Shown here piece by piece: positions 1-7,341 of a stretch of 17,195 nucleotides of DNA. A program made the translations under genes and the position numbers. Source of the stretch: Candidatus Omnitrophota bacterium (GTDB taxonomy: Bacteria; Omnitrophota; Gorgyraeia; 2-01-FULL-45-10); NCBI GenBank assembly GCA_030695725.1, contig JAUYPN010000018.1, positions 1-17,195 on the forward strand, in the 5' to 3' direction. The notes below the pieces were generated by a model. The model was given only the letters and a program-made list of their open reading frames with translations. It was not told where the DNA came from and did no database searches. Position 1 is the first letter of the stretch. Each line of letters begins with the position of its first letter.

Positions 1-30
1 CACCAGGTCACCAGGTCACCAGGTCACCAG
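1..30. repeat. 8-bp tandem repeat inside ileS
   Basis: The unit CACCAGGT is repeated about 3.75 times at the very start of the window, and it may continue to the left. In the ileS frame it is open and encodes T-R-S-P-G-H-Q-V, with an 8-residue period because the 8-bp unit shifts frame each copy. It lies just before the conserved EYFVIWTTTPW motif, where the family normally has a variable loop, so it is probably tolerated as a surface insertion. Confidence 0.8.
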
Positions 31-2113
31 TGAATATTTCGTAATATGGACGACGACGCCGTGGACGCTGCTTGCCAATGTCGCGATAGCCGTACATCCG
101 GATGAGGAGTATGCTTTTATTGAAAGTAGTGAGTCAGGAGTTGGGAGTAGGGAGGTTTATATTATTGCGAAGAAGCTTGCTGAATCGGCGATGAATAAAA
201 TCGGCATAAAAGAATATAAAATAACAAAAACAATAAAAGGCAAAGAGCTTGAGGGCCTCGAGGCGAAACATCCTTTTATTGATAGAGGTTCTAAGGTGGT
301 CTTGGCGGGATACGTATCGATGGAGGACGGGACGGGATGCGTTCACACCGCTCCGGGCCACGGCCAGGAAGACTATATCACCGGAAAAAGATACAAGCTG
401 CATACATTGATGCCGGTCGACTCCGGTGGCAAGTTCGACAATACCTGCGGTGAATTCAGCGGACAGCATGTAATAAAGGCGAATAAAGGAATCGTGGAAA
501 AACTGAAAGGCCTGGACCGGTTATTGCATGAAGAAGAGGTGACGCATTCATATCCGCACTGCTGGCGCTGCAAGAAACCGATAATATTCAGGGCCACGGA
601 CCAGTACTTTTTAAAGATAGACCACAACGATCTGCGTAAAAACATGCTGAAGACGATATCGTCCTCCGTGAAATGGATACCCGAAGCGGGCGAGTCGAGG
701 ATATCCGCCATGGTAGCCAACAGGCCCGACTGGTGCCTGTCGCGCCAGAGATATTGGGGAGTTCCCATAATAGCGTTTTACTGTAAAAAATGTAAAGAAG
801 TTCTTCTCGATGCCGGGGTCATAGATCACGTCGCGAAGATCGTTGAGTCCGAAGGCGCCGACGCCTGGTTTATAAAGAAAGAAGAAGATCTTATGCCTGC
901 CGGGACCAAGTGCGGCAAGTGCGGTTGCGGCGACTTCAAAAAAGAGACCGATATCATAGACGTCTGGTTCGACTCGGGCGTGAGCCACCAGGCGGTATTG
1001 AAGAAGAGAGAGATGCTCGATTATCCGTGCGAGCTTTATCTTGAAGGCTCCGATCAGCACAGGGGATGGTTCCAGTCGGCACTCATAATCGCGATGGGGA
1101 TAGACGGAAAGGCGCCGTATAAACAGGTGCTCACTCACGGCTTTGTCGTTGACGGCATGGGGAAGAAGATGTCAAAGTCCTTAGGCAACGTCATAACGCC
1201 CGAAGAGGTCATGAAGAAATACGGCGCGGACATACTGAGGTTATGGGTGGCGTCGAGCGATTATTCGGAAGATGTCAGGATGTCAGGCGAGATATTGACG
1301 AGGCTTGCCGATGCCTACAGGAAGATAAGAAATACATACAAATACCTGTTGAGCAATCTGTACGACTTCGATCCCGAAAAGGACAAGGTCGCTTATAAGG
1401 ATATGCCGGAATTTGACAGATGGATGCTTCACAGGCTTGCACTATTGATAAAAGAGACCACGGTCAATTATGAGGCGTACGCTTTTCACAAAGTATACAG
1501 GGATGTTTATAATTTCTGTGTTACCGAAGTCTCGTCCATTTATCTGGACGTCATGAAGGACAAGATGTACACGTTTGCGAAAAGATCCATTGAGCGTAGG
1601 AGTGGGCAGACGGTCATGTTCGAAGCGCTAGAGGCGCTCCTTAAGTTGATGGCGCCGTTATTGGCGGCGACGGCGGATGAAGCGTGGGGATATATCAATG
1701 CTAAAAAAAAGAGCGAGTCGGTCCATCTTGAGTCATGGCCTAACTATACGATTTATAAAAACTGGATAGACGAGAGCTTGGACAAAAAATGGAAGAGACT
1801 GATCAGCATGAGAGAAGAGGTCCTGAAGTCGCTCGAGGAGAAACGTTCAACGGGCGGAATCGGCTCGGGCCTCGAAGCGTCGGTTACTATAGCTACAGAT
1901 GATCCGGAGCTCAAAAAGATATTGAACGAGAAAAAAGACTTCTTAAGATACCTTTTTATAGTTTCAAATGTCGAATTGAAGGACGGCGAAAGCGCCGTAT
2001 TGATAGAAAAGGCGCCTGGCAGTAAATGTTCCAGATGCTGGAACTATAGCCCGAAAGTCGGCTCGCATAAGGACCATCCGGCCCTTTGCGAAAGATGCGT
2101 TAAGAACATCTGA
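2..2113 (+). CDS. ileS: Isoleucyl-tRNA synthetase, 3' part (5' end outside window)
   Basis: Cytoplasmic class I aminoacyl-tRNA synthetase that charges tRNA-Ile; about 703 residues are visible. The frame is open back to base 2, and the family signature EYFVIWTTTPWTL is encoded from base 32, so the gene starts upstream of the window and its HIGH motif is not seen. Visible motifs in order are the editing-domain region (WTTTPWTL, then GTGCVHTAPGHGQEDY), WCLSRQRYWG with the following CKKC and CGKCGCG cysteine pairs, DVWFDSG, GSDQHRGWF, and KMSKS at 1166-1180. The C-terminal zinc-binding part carries CSRCW and CERC. The usual length is about 930 residues, so roughly the first quarter is missing. 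Oddities are two low-complexity stretches in the editing region: an 8-bp tandem repeat at 1-30, and a GGAGT-type repeat at 125-154 that adds SSESGVGSRE-like residues. The identity is certain. Confidence 0.97.
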   Translation, partial: TRSPGHQVTSEYFVIWTTTPWTLLANVAIAVHPDEEYAFIESSESGVGSREVYIIAKKLAESAMNKIGIKEYKITKTIKGKELEGLEAKHPFIDRGSKVVLAGYVSMEDGTGCVHTAPGHGQEDYITGKRYKLHTLMPVDSGGKFDNTCGEFSGQHVIKANKGIVEKLKGLDRLLHEEEVTHSYPHCWRCKKPIIFRATDQYFLKIDHNDLRKNMLKTISSSVKWIPEAGESRISAMVANRPDWCLSRQRYWGVPIIAFYCKKCKEVLLDAGVIDHVAKIVESEGADAWFIKKEEDLMPAGTKCGKCGCGDFKKETDIIDVWFDSGVSHQAVLKKREMLDYPCELYLEGSDQHRGWFQSALIIAMGIDGKAPYKQVLTHGFVVDGMGKKMSKSLGNVITPEEVMKKYGADILRLWVASSDYSEDVRMSGEILTRLADAYRKIRNTYKYLLSNLYDFDPEKDKVAYKDMPEFDRWMLHRLALLIKETTVNYEAYAFHKVYRDVYNFCVTEVSSIYLDVMKDKMYTFAKRSIERRSGQTVMFEALEALLKLMAPLLAATADEAWGYINAKKKSESVHLESWPNYTIYKNWIDESLDKKWKRLISMREEVLKSLEEKRSTGGIGSGLEASVTIATDDPELKKILNEKKDFLRYLFIVSNVELKDGESAVLIEKAPGSKCSRCWNYSPKVGSHKDHPALCERCVKNI
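125..154. repeat. GGAGT-type degenerate repeat inside ileS
   Basis: A degenerate string of AGT/GAGT/GGGAGT words (AGTAGTGAGTCAGGAGTTGG and on) lies in the ileS frame and encodes S-S-E-S-G-V-G-S-R. It falls between the conserved HPDEEYAFIE and VYIIAKKL segments, where most IleS proteins have a short turn. From memory, similar GGAGT-word repeats are scattered through many bacterial genomes; no copy count can be given from this window. Confidence 0.55.
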
Positions 2114-2143
2114 ACCCTTCGACCCTGAGCGAAGTCGAAGGGT
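2114..2143. repeat. Short palindromic repeat between ileS and dksA-like gene
   Basis: CCCTTCGAC (2115-2123) and GTCGAAGGG (2134-2142) form a perfect 9-bp inverted repeat with a 10-nt loop (CCTGAGCGAA), directly after the ileS stop codon. The sequence resembles widespread REP-like elements of the form CCCTTCGAC...GTCGAAGGG. It is not followed by a proper U-run (the next run is A-rich), so it is not a classical terminator on this strand. It might modulate readthrough or mRNA stability. Confidence 0.75.
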
Positions 2144-2172
2144 CGAACCGTAAAAAAAGGAGAAAGTTTGGT

Positions 2173-2655
2173 ATGAAAAAGGCAAAGAAAGCGGCGAAGG
2201 CGAAGAGGAGAGTGGCGAAAAGAGCGAAGGCGATAAAAGCTGTAAAGGCGCCCGCCCGGCCCAAAAAGATAAAGATCAAGAGGATGCCGAAGAAAGACCT
2301 CAATAAGTACAGGGCCCTTTTGGTAAAGGAGCGCGAGAAGATAGGCGGGGGCATAGACCATATAACGCAGGACGCCCTGAAGACGTCGCAAAGAGAGGCA
2401 AGCGGTGATCTTTCCGGCTACTCGTTCCACATGGCGGACGTCGCGAGCGATAATTACGAGGTAGAGTTCTCGCTCGGCAGAGCCAGCGACGAACAGAATA
2501 TCCTGTACACGATCGATGAAGCGCTGAAGAGGGTGGAGGACGGCTCTTACGGAAGCTGCACACAGTGCGGAAAGCAGATACCGAAGAAACGTCTTAATGC
2601 GCTGCCGCATACGGAACTCTGCATAGCGTGCCAGTTCAAGAACGAAAAAAAATGA
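2173..2655 (+). CDS. DksA/TraR-family C4 zinc-finger protein with a basic N-terminal tail
   Basis: A 160-residue protein. Residues about 1-40 are almost only K, A, R, P and V (MKKAKKAAKAKRRVAKRAK and on), resembling a histone-H1-like tail. Residues about 41-160 are a TraR/DksA domain: a helical hairpin followed by a C-x2-C-x17-C-x2-C finger (CTQCGKQIP ... LCIAC). Proteins of this family bind the RNA polymerase secondary channel and alter transcription initiation; the tail may add nucleic-acid binding, which is inference. An AGGAG ribosome site lies 10 nt upstream of the ATG. The last 4 bases overlap lspA (ATGA). The E. coli DksA acidic-tip DxxDxA motif is not obvious, so it may be a YteA/TraR-like variant rather than true DksA. 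Confidence 0.88.
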   Translation: MKKAKKAAKAKRRVAKRAKAIKAVKAPARPKKIKIKRMPKKDLNKYRALLVKEREKIGGGIDHITQDALKTSQREASGDLSGYSFHMADVASDNYEVEFSLGRASDEQNILYTIDEALKRVEDGSYGSCTQCGKQIPKKRLNALPHTELCIACQFKNEKK

Positions 2656-3104
2656 TACTAAGGGTATTATCGGTATCATCGCTCGTTGTGATAGCCGACA
2701 GGCTGACAAAGTGGCTTTTGTTAAGAATCCTTTCTGAAGGAGAGTCGATCAGGGTAGCGCCGGGAGTGTTTCATATCACGTTGGTCCTGAACAGCGGGGC
2801 GGCCTTCGGGCTCTTTAAGGGCCGCAGCTTATTCTTCACGGTATTCTCGGTGCTTATAATAGCTTTCATATGTTTCTACGCTATCCGCGGCGGATGCAAG
2901 GATCTCCTGATATTGACCGCCCTGGGCCTCATACTGGGCGGAGCGGCGGGTAACCTCATAGACAGGGTTCTGTTCGGTTATGTAATAGACTTCCTGGACT
3001 TCCGGGTCTGGCCGGTATTCAATATCGCGGACGCGTCCATTACCATAGGCGCTTTTATCTTGGCCATAAGGTTCGTATTCAATAAAAGATGCTGTACGAC
3101 ATAG
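2652..3104 (+). CDS. lspA: Lipoprotein signal peptidase (signal peptidase II)
   Basis: A 150-residue inner-membrane aspartyl protease that removes the signal peptide from diacylglyceryl-prolipoproteins. It has four hydrophobic segments and the family motifs in order: NSGAAFGLF, GGAAGNLIDRVLFGYVIDF and FNIADASITIG. The catalytic aspartates should be those of VIDF and NIAD. The start is taken at ATG 2652, which overlaps the preceding TGA stop as ATGA and gives the normal LspA N-terminus (MILRVLSVSSLVVIADRLTK). An in-frame ATG at 2628 would add 8 residues inside the upstream gene and is less likely. The 3' end overlaps waaA by 16 nt, so translation is probably coupled. Placement beside lipid A genes fits a general envelope-assembly operon. 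Confidence 0.96.
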   Translation: MILRVLSVSSLVVIADRLTKWLLLRILSEGESIRVAPGVFHITLVLNSGAAFGLFKGRSLFFTVFSVLIIAFICFYAIRGGCKDLLILTALGLILGGAAGNLIDRVLFGYVIDFLDFRVWPVFNIADASITIGAFILAIRFVFNKRCCTT

Positions 3105-4369
3105 GTTTTTTCATATTTTCCGTTATCTATCTGCCCGTCCTGATATTTAAAGGGAAGCTGCACAGGGAATTTCCCGAAAGGTTCGGCAGGTATGCCCCTG
3201 CTAAGGAGAGGGCGCTTCTCTCCGGGGGAGATCGTATATGGATACAGGCTGTAAGCGTGGGCGAGGTAGCCGTATGCAAAAGCCTTATCCCGCCGCTTAA
3301 GGAGAAGTTCCCCAAATACGACCTGGTCATATCCACCATAACAAAAGCCGGCAATGACCTTGCGAAGAAACTCTTCTCAAAAGATGCCGCGGTAATATAT
3401 TTTCCGCTCGACTTCGGTTTTACGGTAAGAAGGGCCATGAAATATATCAGACCAAAGATCTACATAATGATAGAAACGGAGATCTGGCCTGGTCTATTAA
3501 AAGAGCTTTCGCTCAATTCCGTTCCTTCGGTGATGATAAACGGGAGGATATCGGACCGTTCAATAGGAAAGTACAAATTAGCAAAACCTTTTTTGAAAAA
3601 TACGCTCTCCAAGATAAGCGCGTTCTGCATGCAGGATACCATAGACGCCGAAAGAGCGATCTCTCTCGGTGCGCCTCCCGACAGGGTGGAGGTCACGGGA
3701 AATATGAAATTCGACTTAAGCGTTCCGGCCGAGTCGAGAGCGGCGGATGCCGTCCGGCGGACCTTATGCCTGAACGGAGATGATCCGCTCTTTGTGGCGG
3801 GCAGCACCCACGAGGGCGAGGAAGAGACGGTCGTCGAAGCGTTCAAGGAGCTTATCATCGAGCTCCCGAAACTTAAGCTGCTGATAGCTCCGCGCCACAT
3901 CGACCGCGTCGGAGAGATCGAAAAGATTATAAAACGATCCGGTTTCGAACCCGTGAGAGTATCCGGGCTTAACGAGCGGCGAGCGACTAGCGATGAGCGA
4001 AGAATTCTGATCCTCGACACGATAGGCCATCTCAACGAAGTGTATTCGGCAGCCGCGCTGGTCTTCATAGGCGGAAGTCTCGTTAAGCACGGAGGGCAGA
4101 ACCCCTTGGAGCCGGCCGTCCTGGGAAAGGCCATAATCTTCGGTCCTCACATGTTCAACTTCAGGCATATAACGAAAGTTTTATTGAGTAGGGGCGCCGC
4201 TATTCAGGTCGCTGGCAGGGAAGAATTGGTCAGGAATCTAAAGATGCTTATCAATGATCCCCTGAAGATGTCCTCACTCGGTGAGAACGCGAAGATGGCG
4301 ATTGCACAGAACCGCGGCGCGACTAAAAAGAACATGGAAGCTATCAAAAAACTGATGGCTGATAGCTGA
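3089..4369 (+). CDS. waaA: 3-deoxy-D-manno-octulosonic acid (Kdo) transferase
   Basis: A 426-residue GT30 enzyme (WaaA/KdtA) that transfers Kdo from CMP-Kdo to the lipid A precursor at the inner face of the cytoplasmic membrane. The N-terminal hydrophobic helix (residues about 3-20) is the usual membrane anchor. Family motifs are FPERFGRY, IWIQAVSVGEV (acceptor-side glutamate), YFPLDF, ETEIWPG, NGRISDRS, AGSTHEGEEE, APRH, DTIGHL and IGGSLVKHGGQNPLEP for sugar-nucleotide binding. It starts inside lspA (16-nt overlap). Oddities: a GCGAGCGA-type repeat at 3973-4000 encodes NERRATSDERR in a loop before ILDTIGHL, and another repeat forms the C-terminus and stop codon. One Kdo transferase is seen; whether it adds one, two or more Kdo units cannot be told. 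Confidence 0.96.
   Translation: MLYDIGFFIFSVIYLPVLIFKGKLHREFPERFGRYAPAKERALLSGGDRIWIQAVSVGEVAVCKSLIPPLKEKFPKYDLVISTITKAGNDLAKKLFSKDAAVIYFPLDFGFTVRRAMKYIRPKIYIMIETEIWPGLLKELSLNSVPSVMINGRISDRSIGKYKLAKPFLKNTLSKISAFCMQDTIDAERAISLGAPPDRVEVTGNMKFDLSVPAESRAADAVRRTLCLNGDDPLFVAGSTHEGEEETVVEAFKELIIELPKLKLLIAPRHIDRVGEIEKIIKRSGFEPVRVSGLNERRATSDERRILILDTIGHLNEVYSAAALVFIGGSLVKHGGQNPLEPAVLGKAIIFGPHMFNFRHITKVLLSRGAAIQVAGREELVRNLKMLINDPLKMSSLGENAKMAIAQNRGATKKNMEAIKKLMADS
3973..4000. repeat. GCGAGCGA-type repeat inside waaA
   Basis: CGAGCGGCGAGCGACTAGCG and the following GATGAGCGA form a degenerate run of GAGCGA/GATGAGCGA words, open in the waaA frame and encoding E-R-R-A-T-S-D-E-R. It lies in the linker before the conserved DTIGHLNEVY motif, where insertion is probably tolerated. 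It is a different word family from the other repeats in the window. Confidence 0.55.
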
Positions 4370-4380
4370 AGGCTGAAAAC
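4352..4380. repeat. GCTGATAGCTGA-type repeat at the waaA/lpxK joint
   Basis: A degenerate run of CTGATGGCTGATAGCTGAAG and GCTGAAAAC words spans the end of waaA. It supplies the last residues (L-M-A-D-S) and the TGA stop codon (4367-4369), then fills most of the 17-nt gap to lpxK. A weaker look-alike (GTTGATAGTTTATAG) forms the end of the GT9 gene that stops at 12365. Confidence 0.5.
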
Positions 4381-4386
4381 TAAAAT

Positions 4387-5424
4387 ATGGTGAACTTTAT
4401 CTATTCATTGATGACCGACGAAAGAAAAGGTGCGGTATTTTTCCCGTTCAAGTTTATCCTGTACATGACCTCGCTTGTGTATGGACTGGCCATATTTTTA
4501 AGGAAGATCCTTTATAAACTGCATATATTCAACACCCGTAAAGCGCCCCTTAAAATCATAAGCGTGGGCAATGTAACGCTCGGGGGCACGGGAAAGACCC
4601 CTTTCACGATGGCGCTGGCGAAGATATTGGAGGAGGATCTGAAGAAGAACGTATCTGTCCTCATACGCGGCTACGGATGGGATGAGCAGGAGATGCTTAG
4701 ACGAAATCTCGCCGATGTGCCGATCCTGGTGGGGGAGGACAGGTTCCGGTCGTCGAATAAGGCGGTGAGGCTTTACGGCAGCGACACGGCGATACTCGAT
4801 GACGGTTTTCAGCATTGGGAATTGACGAGGGATCTGGATATAGTGCTGATAGATTCGCGTAATCCGTTCGGCAACGGCCGCCTCTTCCCGCGCGGCGTAT
4901 TGCGTGAACCTAAAAGATCATTAGGAAGGGCAGACGTCATAGTGCTGACAAAGAGCGGCAGGACAGACGTCGGTACGGACGGTATAAGGAAAGAGGTGTC
5001 CGCCGTCAATAAAAGCGCGGTGATCCTGGAAGCCGCGCATGTGCCCAAGCATCTTTATGAGGGCAGGGCTAGATTTTTACATGACCTGTCGACGGTCAGA
5101 GCGAAGCGGGTCATCCTGTTTTCCAGTATAGGCGACCCCTTGTATTTCGAGGAGACGGTAAAAGGCCTGGGAGCGAATGTGGTCGAGCACATAAAATTTC
5201 CGGACCATCACGATTACAGAAAGAAGGATATAGATAGAGTGGCCGCGATATGCGGCGAGAGGCGCTTTGATCTCGTGATCACGACCGAAAAGGATATCGT
5301 AAAATTGAATCGCCTCGGGCTCTTTATCGGCTCTTACAAAGTTCTGACCCTGGCAGTGGAGATGCAGATACTGTCCGGGAGGGAGAAATTGATTGATAGA
5401 CTACATAGCCTCTATACTGGTTAG
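4387..5424 (+). CDS. lpxK: Tetraacyldisaccharide 4'-kinase
   Basis: A 345-residue inner-membrane P-loop kinase that phosphorylates the 4' position of the lipid A disaccharide with ATP. An N-terminal hydrophobic helix (about residues 20-40, FKFILYMTSLVYGLAIFL) is the usual membrane anchor. The Walker A motif is GNVTLGGTGKTP at about residues 61-72. It is followed by LIRGYGW, DDGFQHWELTRDLDIVLID, NPFGNGRLFPRGVLREP and FPDHHDY, all LpxK family hallmarks. The length is typical. It starts 17 nt after waaA and its last 32 nt overlap the next gene, so it sits in the same transcription unit. LpxK is essential for lipid A, so the host makes a phosphorylated lipid A. Confidence 0.96.
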   Translation: MVNFIYSLMTDERKGAVFFPFKFILYMTSLVYGLAIFLRKILYKLHIFNTRKAPLKIISVGNVTLGGTGKTPFTMALAKILEEDLKKNVSVLIRGYGWDEQEMLRRNLADVPILVGEDRFRSSNKAVRLYGSDTAILDDGFQHWELTRDLDIVLIDSRNPFGNGRLFPRGVLREPKRSLGRADVIVLTKSGRTDVGTDGIRKEVSAVNKSAVILEAAHVPKHLYEGRARFLHDLSTVRAKRVILFSSIGDPLYFEETVKGLGANVVEHIKFPDHHDYRKKDIDRVAAICGERRFDLVITTEKDIVKLNRLGLFIGSYKVLTLAVEMQILSGREKLIDRLHSLYTG

Positions 5425-7336
5425 AGGGCTCAACATAATTTTCCACTTCGTCCCCATAAAAGCCGATCTCTGTATGGGCAGATCGATCGGCAGGTGTGCT
5501 TTTGCCTTCAACAAAAAGAGGCGGCTGATAGCTTATGCCAATCTTAAGGCCGCTTTCGCCAAAGAGAAGAGCCCCGAAGAACTACGCGCCATCACCAGGG
5601 ATGTTTATGTGAATCTTGTCCAGACATTCTCCGAGATAGCGAGTCTTACCAAGGTAAACAAGCTTTATGTAGATAGATACGTAGAAGTGGTAAATATGGA
5701 ACGGATAGAGAATGCGGCTAAGTCCGGCAGGGGCACCATGCTTCTCACGGCCCATTTTGGAGACTGGGAGCTCTCAAGCCTTGTGAGCGCCATGAAGGGC
5801 TTTCCCATAACGGTCCTGGCGCGCGAGCAAAAGATGAAGCGTTTGAATGAATTGCTGAATCGGCTGAGGGAGTCCAAGGGGTGCAAGGTCGTGAGGAAGG
5901 GGATGTCGACAAAGAATATTCTGAAAGAGCTTTACAGGAAGAATATGGTCGGCATATTATCCGACCAGGATGCGGGTAGAAATGGAACGTTTGTAAATTT
6001 CTTCGGACGCCCCACATCGGCGCATATAGGGCCGTTTGAGATAGCGAGACATACGGATTCCATAATATTGCCAAACTTCATAGTGCGCGCCGGCGGGCCG
6101 TTTCATAAATTATATCTTGAGGATTATATCGATGTCGGACGGTCGGAGGGCAGGGAGGCCCTGGTGGGCGGCCTCCAGAGATATATGTCGCTATTGGAAA
6201 AATATATAAGAAAGTATCCGGCGCAATGGCTGTGGCTGCATAAAAGATGGAAGTCTACGCCCAAGAGGACAGTCCTCGTACTAAATGACGGAAAGGCCGG
6301 CCATCTAAATCAATCGCTTGCGGTGGCGCGCCAGATACAGCGGGCCAGGGCGACTCAAAATTATGGGCCTTTCGATACAGATATAGTGGTTGTGGATGTA
6401 AAATACAGGAGTAAATTTTTTAGAGCTCTCCTGACCTTTGCGTCAATATTCGCTTCATGGAGATGCCACGGCCGCATGGGCTTCATGAAGATCTGCCTTG
6501 AAAAAGATTCTTACGAGAAGCTCATGAAGACGTACGCCGAGTTTATCGTCTCTTGCGGCTCGAGCTCGGCGCCCGTGAATATATTTATGTCGAAAGAGAA
6601 TAACGCCAAGAACGTGGTGGTGATGGATCCGGCCATTCCGTTGGGCCTGAAGAAGTTCAGCTTCGTCATTGCGCCGAAGCATGACAGGATAAAGAGCGGC
6701 AAAAATATAATCACGACAACTCTTGCGCCGAATCTCGTGAATATCAAGACGATGGAAGAAGCCGCCAAAAGGCTCAGGAAGAGCGCGAATATCACGAAGA
6801 ACAATGTCGTCGGACTTTTGATAGGCGGCGACAATCCGGAATTTACACTTTCGGATAACTTATTAAAGAAGATTTTGGACGATGCGCTTAAAGTGTGCGA
6901 ATTGAATGATACCGATCTGATCGTCACGACGTCACGGCGCACAAATAAAACGCAAGAATCTATCATAAGGGTCGCATTGCAGAAAAATTCGAGATGCAGG
7001 CTCCTTGTGATCGCGAATGAGAATAATCCGGAAGGAACTTTAGTCGGAATTTTAGCATTGAGCAATGTCGTTATTGTTTCCGGCGAATCAATTTCTATGG
7101 TGTCGGAAGCTGTAAGTTCAGGGAAAAAGACGATCGTCTTTATGCTTGATAAGAAAAAAAACGGCATGACCAAACATGAGCGCGCGTTAAAAAATCTCGC
7201 GGAAGAAGGCTATATATCCATTGCCGGAAGCGGAGAGCTCATCTCCTTGGCAGGCAGGGCGTTAAAAGACAATACGCCCGCGAAAAAAATAGACGATACA
7301 GAGAAAATTTACGAAGCAATGAGATCGTTGATATAA
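5393..7336 (+). CDS. LpxL-type lipid A acyltransferase fused to an ELM1-type domain
   Basis: A 647-residue two-domain protein. Residues about 1-287 are a lipid A biosynthesis acyltransferase (LpxL/HtrB family): AHFGDWE gives the H-x4-E catalytic motif (H121, E126), with later LSDQDAG, FFGRPT and a terminal PAQWLWLHKRWK. Such enzymes add a secondary acyl chain to Kdo-lipid A at the membrane. Residues about 290-647 match the ELM1 family (PF06258-like): VLVLNDGKAGHLNQSL, LIGGDNPEFTLSDN, VTTSRRT and SGESISMVSEAVSSGKKTIVFML. ELM1-like proteins look like GT-B-fold sugar transferases, but their substrate is unknown. The start is TTG at 5393 with GGGAGGG upstream, overlapping lpxK by 32 nt. No stop or frameshift separates the domains. 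The second half's activity is unproven; both domain calls are firm. Confidence 0.9.
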   Translation: MIDYIASILVRGLNIIFHFVPIKADLCMGRSIGRCAFAFNKKRRLIAYANLKAAFAKEKSPEELRAITRDVYVNLVQTFSEIASLTKVNKLYVDRYVEVVNMERIENAAKSGRGTMLLTAHFGDWELSSLVSAMKGFPITVLAREQKMKRLNELLNRLRESKGCKVVRKGMSTKNILKELYRKNMVGILSDQDAGRNGTFVNFFGRPTSAHIGPFEIARHTDSIILPNFIVRAGGPFHKLYLEDYIDVGRSEGREALVGGLQRYMSLLEKYIRKYPAQWLWLHKRWKSTPKRTVLVLNDGKAGHLNQSLAVARQIQRARATQNYGPFDTDIVVVDVKYRSKFFRALLTFASIFASWRCHGRMGFMKICLEKDSYEKLMKTYAEFIVSCGSSSAPVNIFMSKENNAKNVVVMDPAIPLGLKKFSFVIAPKHDRIKSGKNIITTTLAPNLVNIKTMEEAAKRLRKSANITKNNVVGLLIGGDNPEFTLSDNLLKKILDDALKVCELNDTDLIVTTSRRTNKTQESIIRVALQKNSRCRLLVIANENNPEGTLVGILALSNVVIVSGESISMVSEAVSSGKKTIVFMLDKKKNGMTKHERALKNLAEEGYISIAGSGELISLAGRALKDNTPAKKIDDTEKIYEAMRSLI

Positions 7337-7341
7337 ATTTT

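Noticed and set aside
1..30. CRISPR-like array
   Set aside because: The units are 8 bp and directly adjacent with no spacers, and they lie inside the ileS frame.
611..1138. Long minus-strand frame opposite ileS
   Set aside because: It is a shadow of the well-conserved ileS coding strand, without domain or ribosome-site support.
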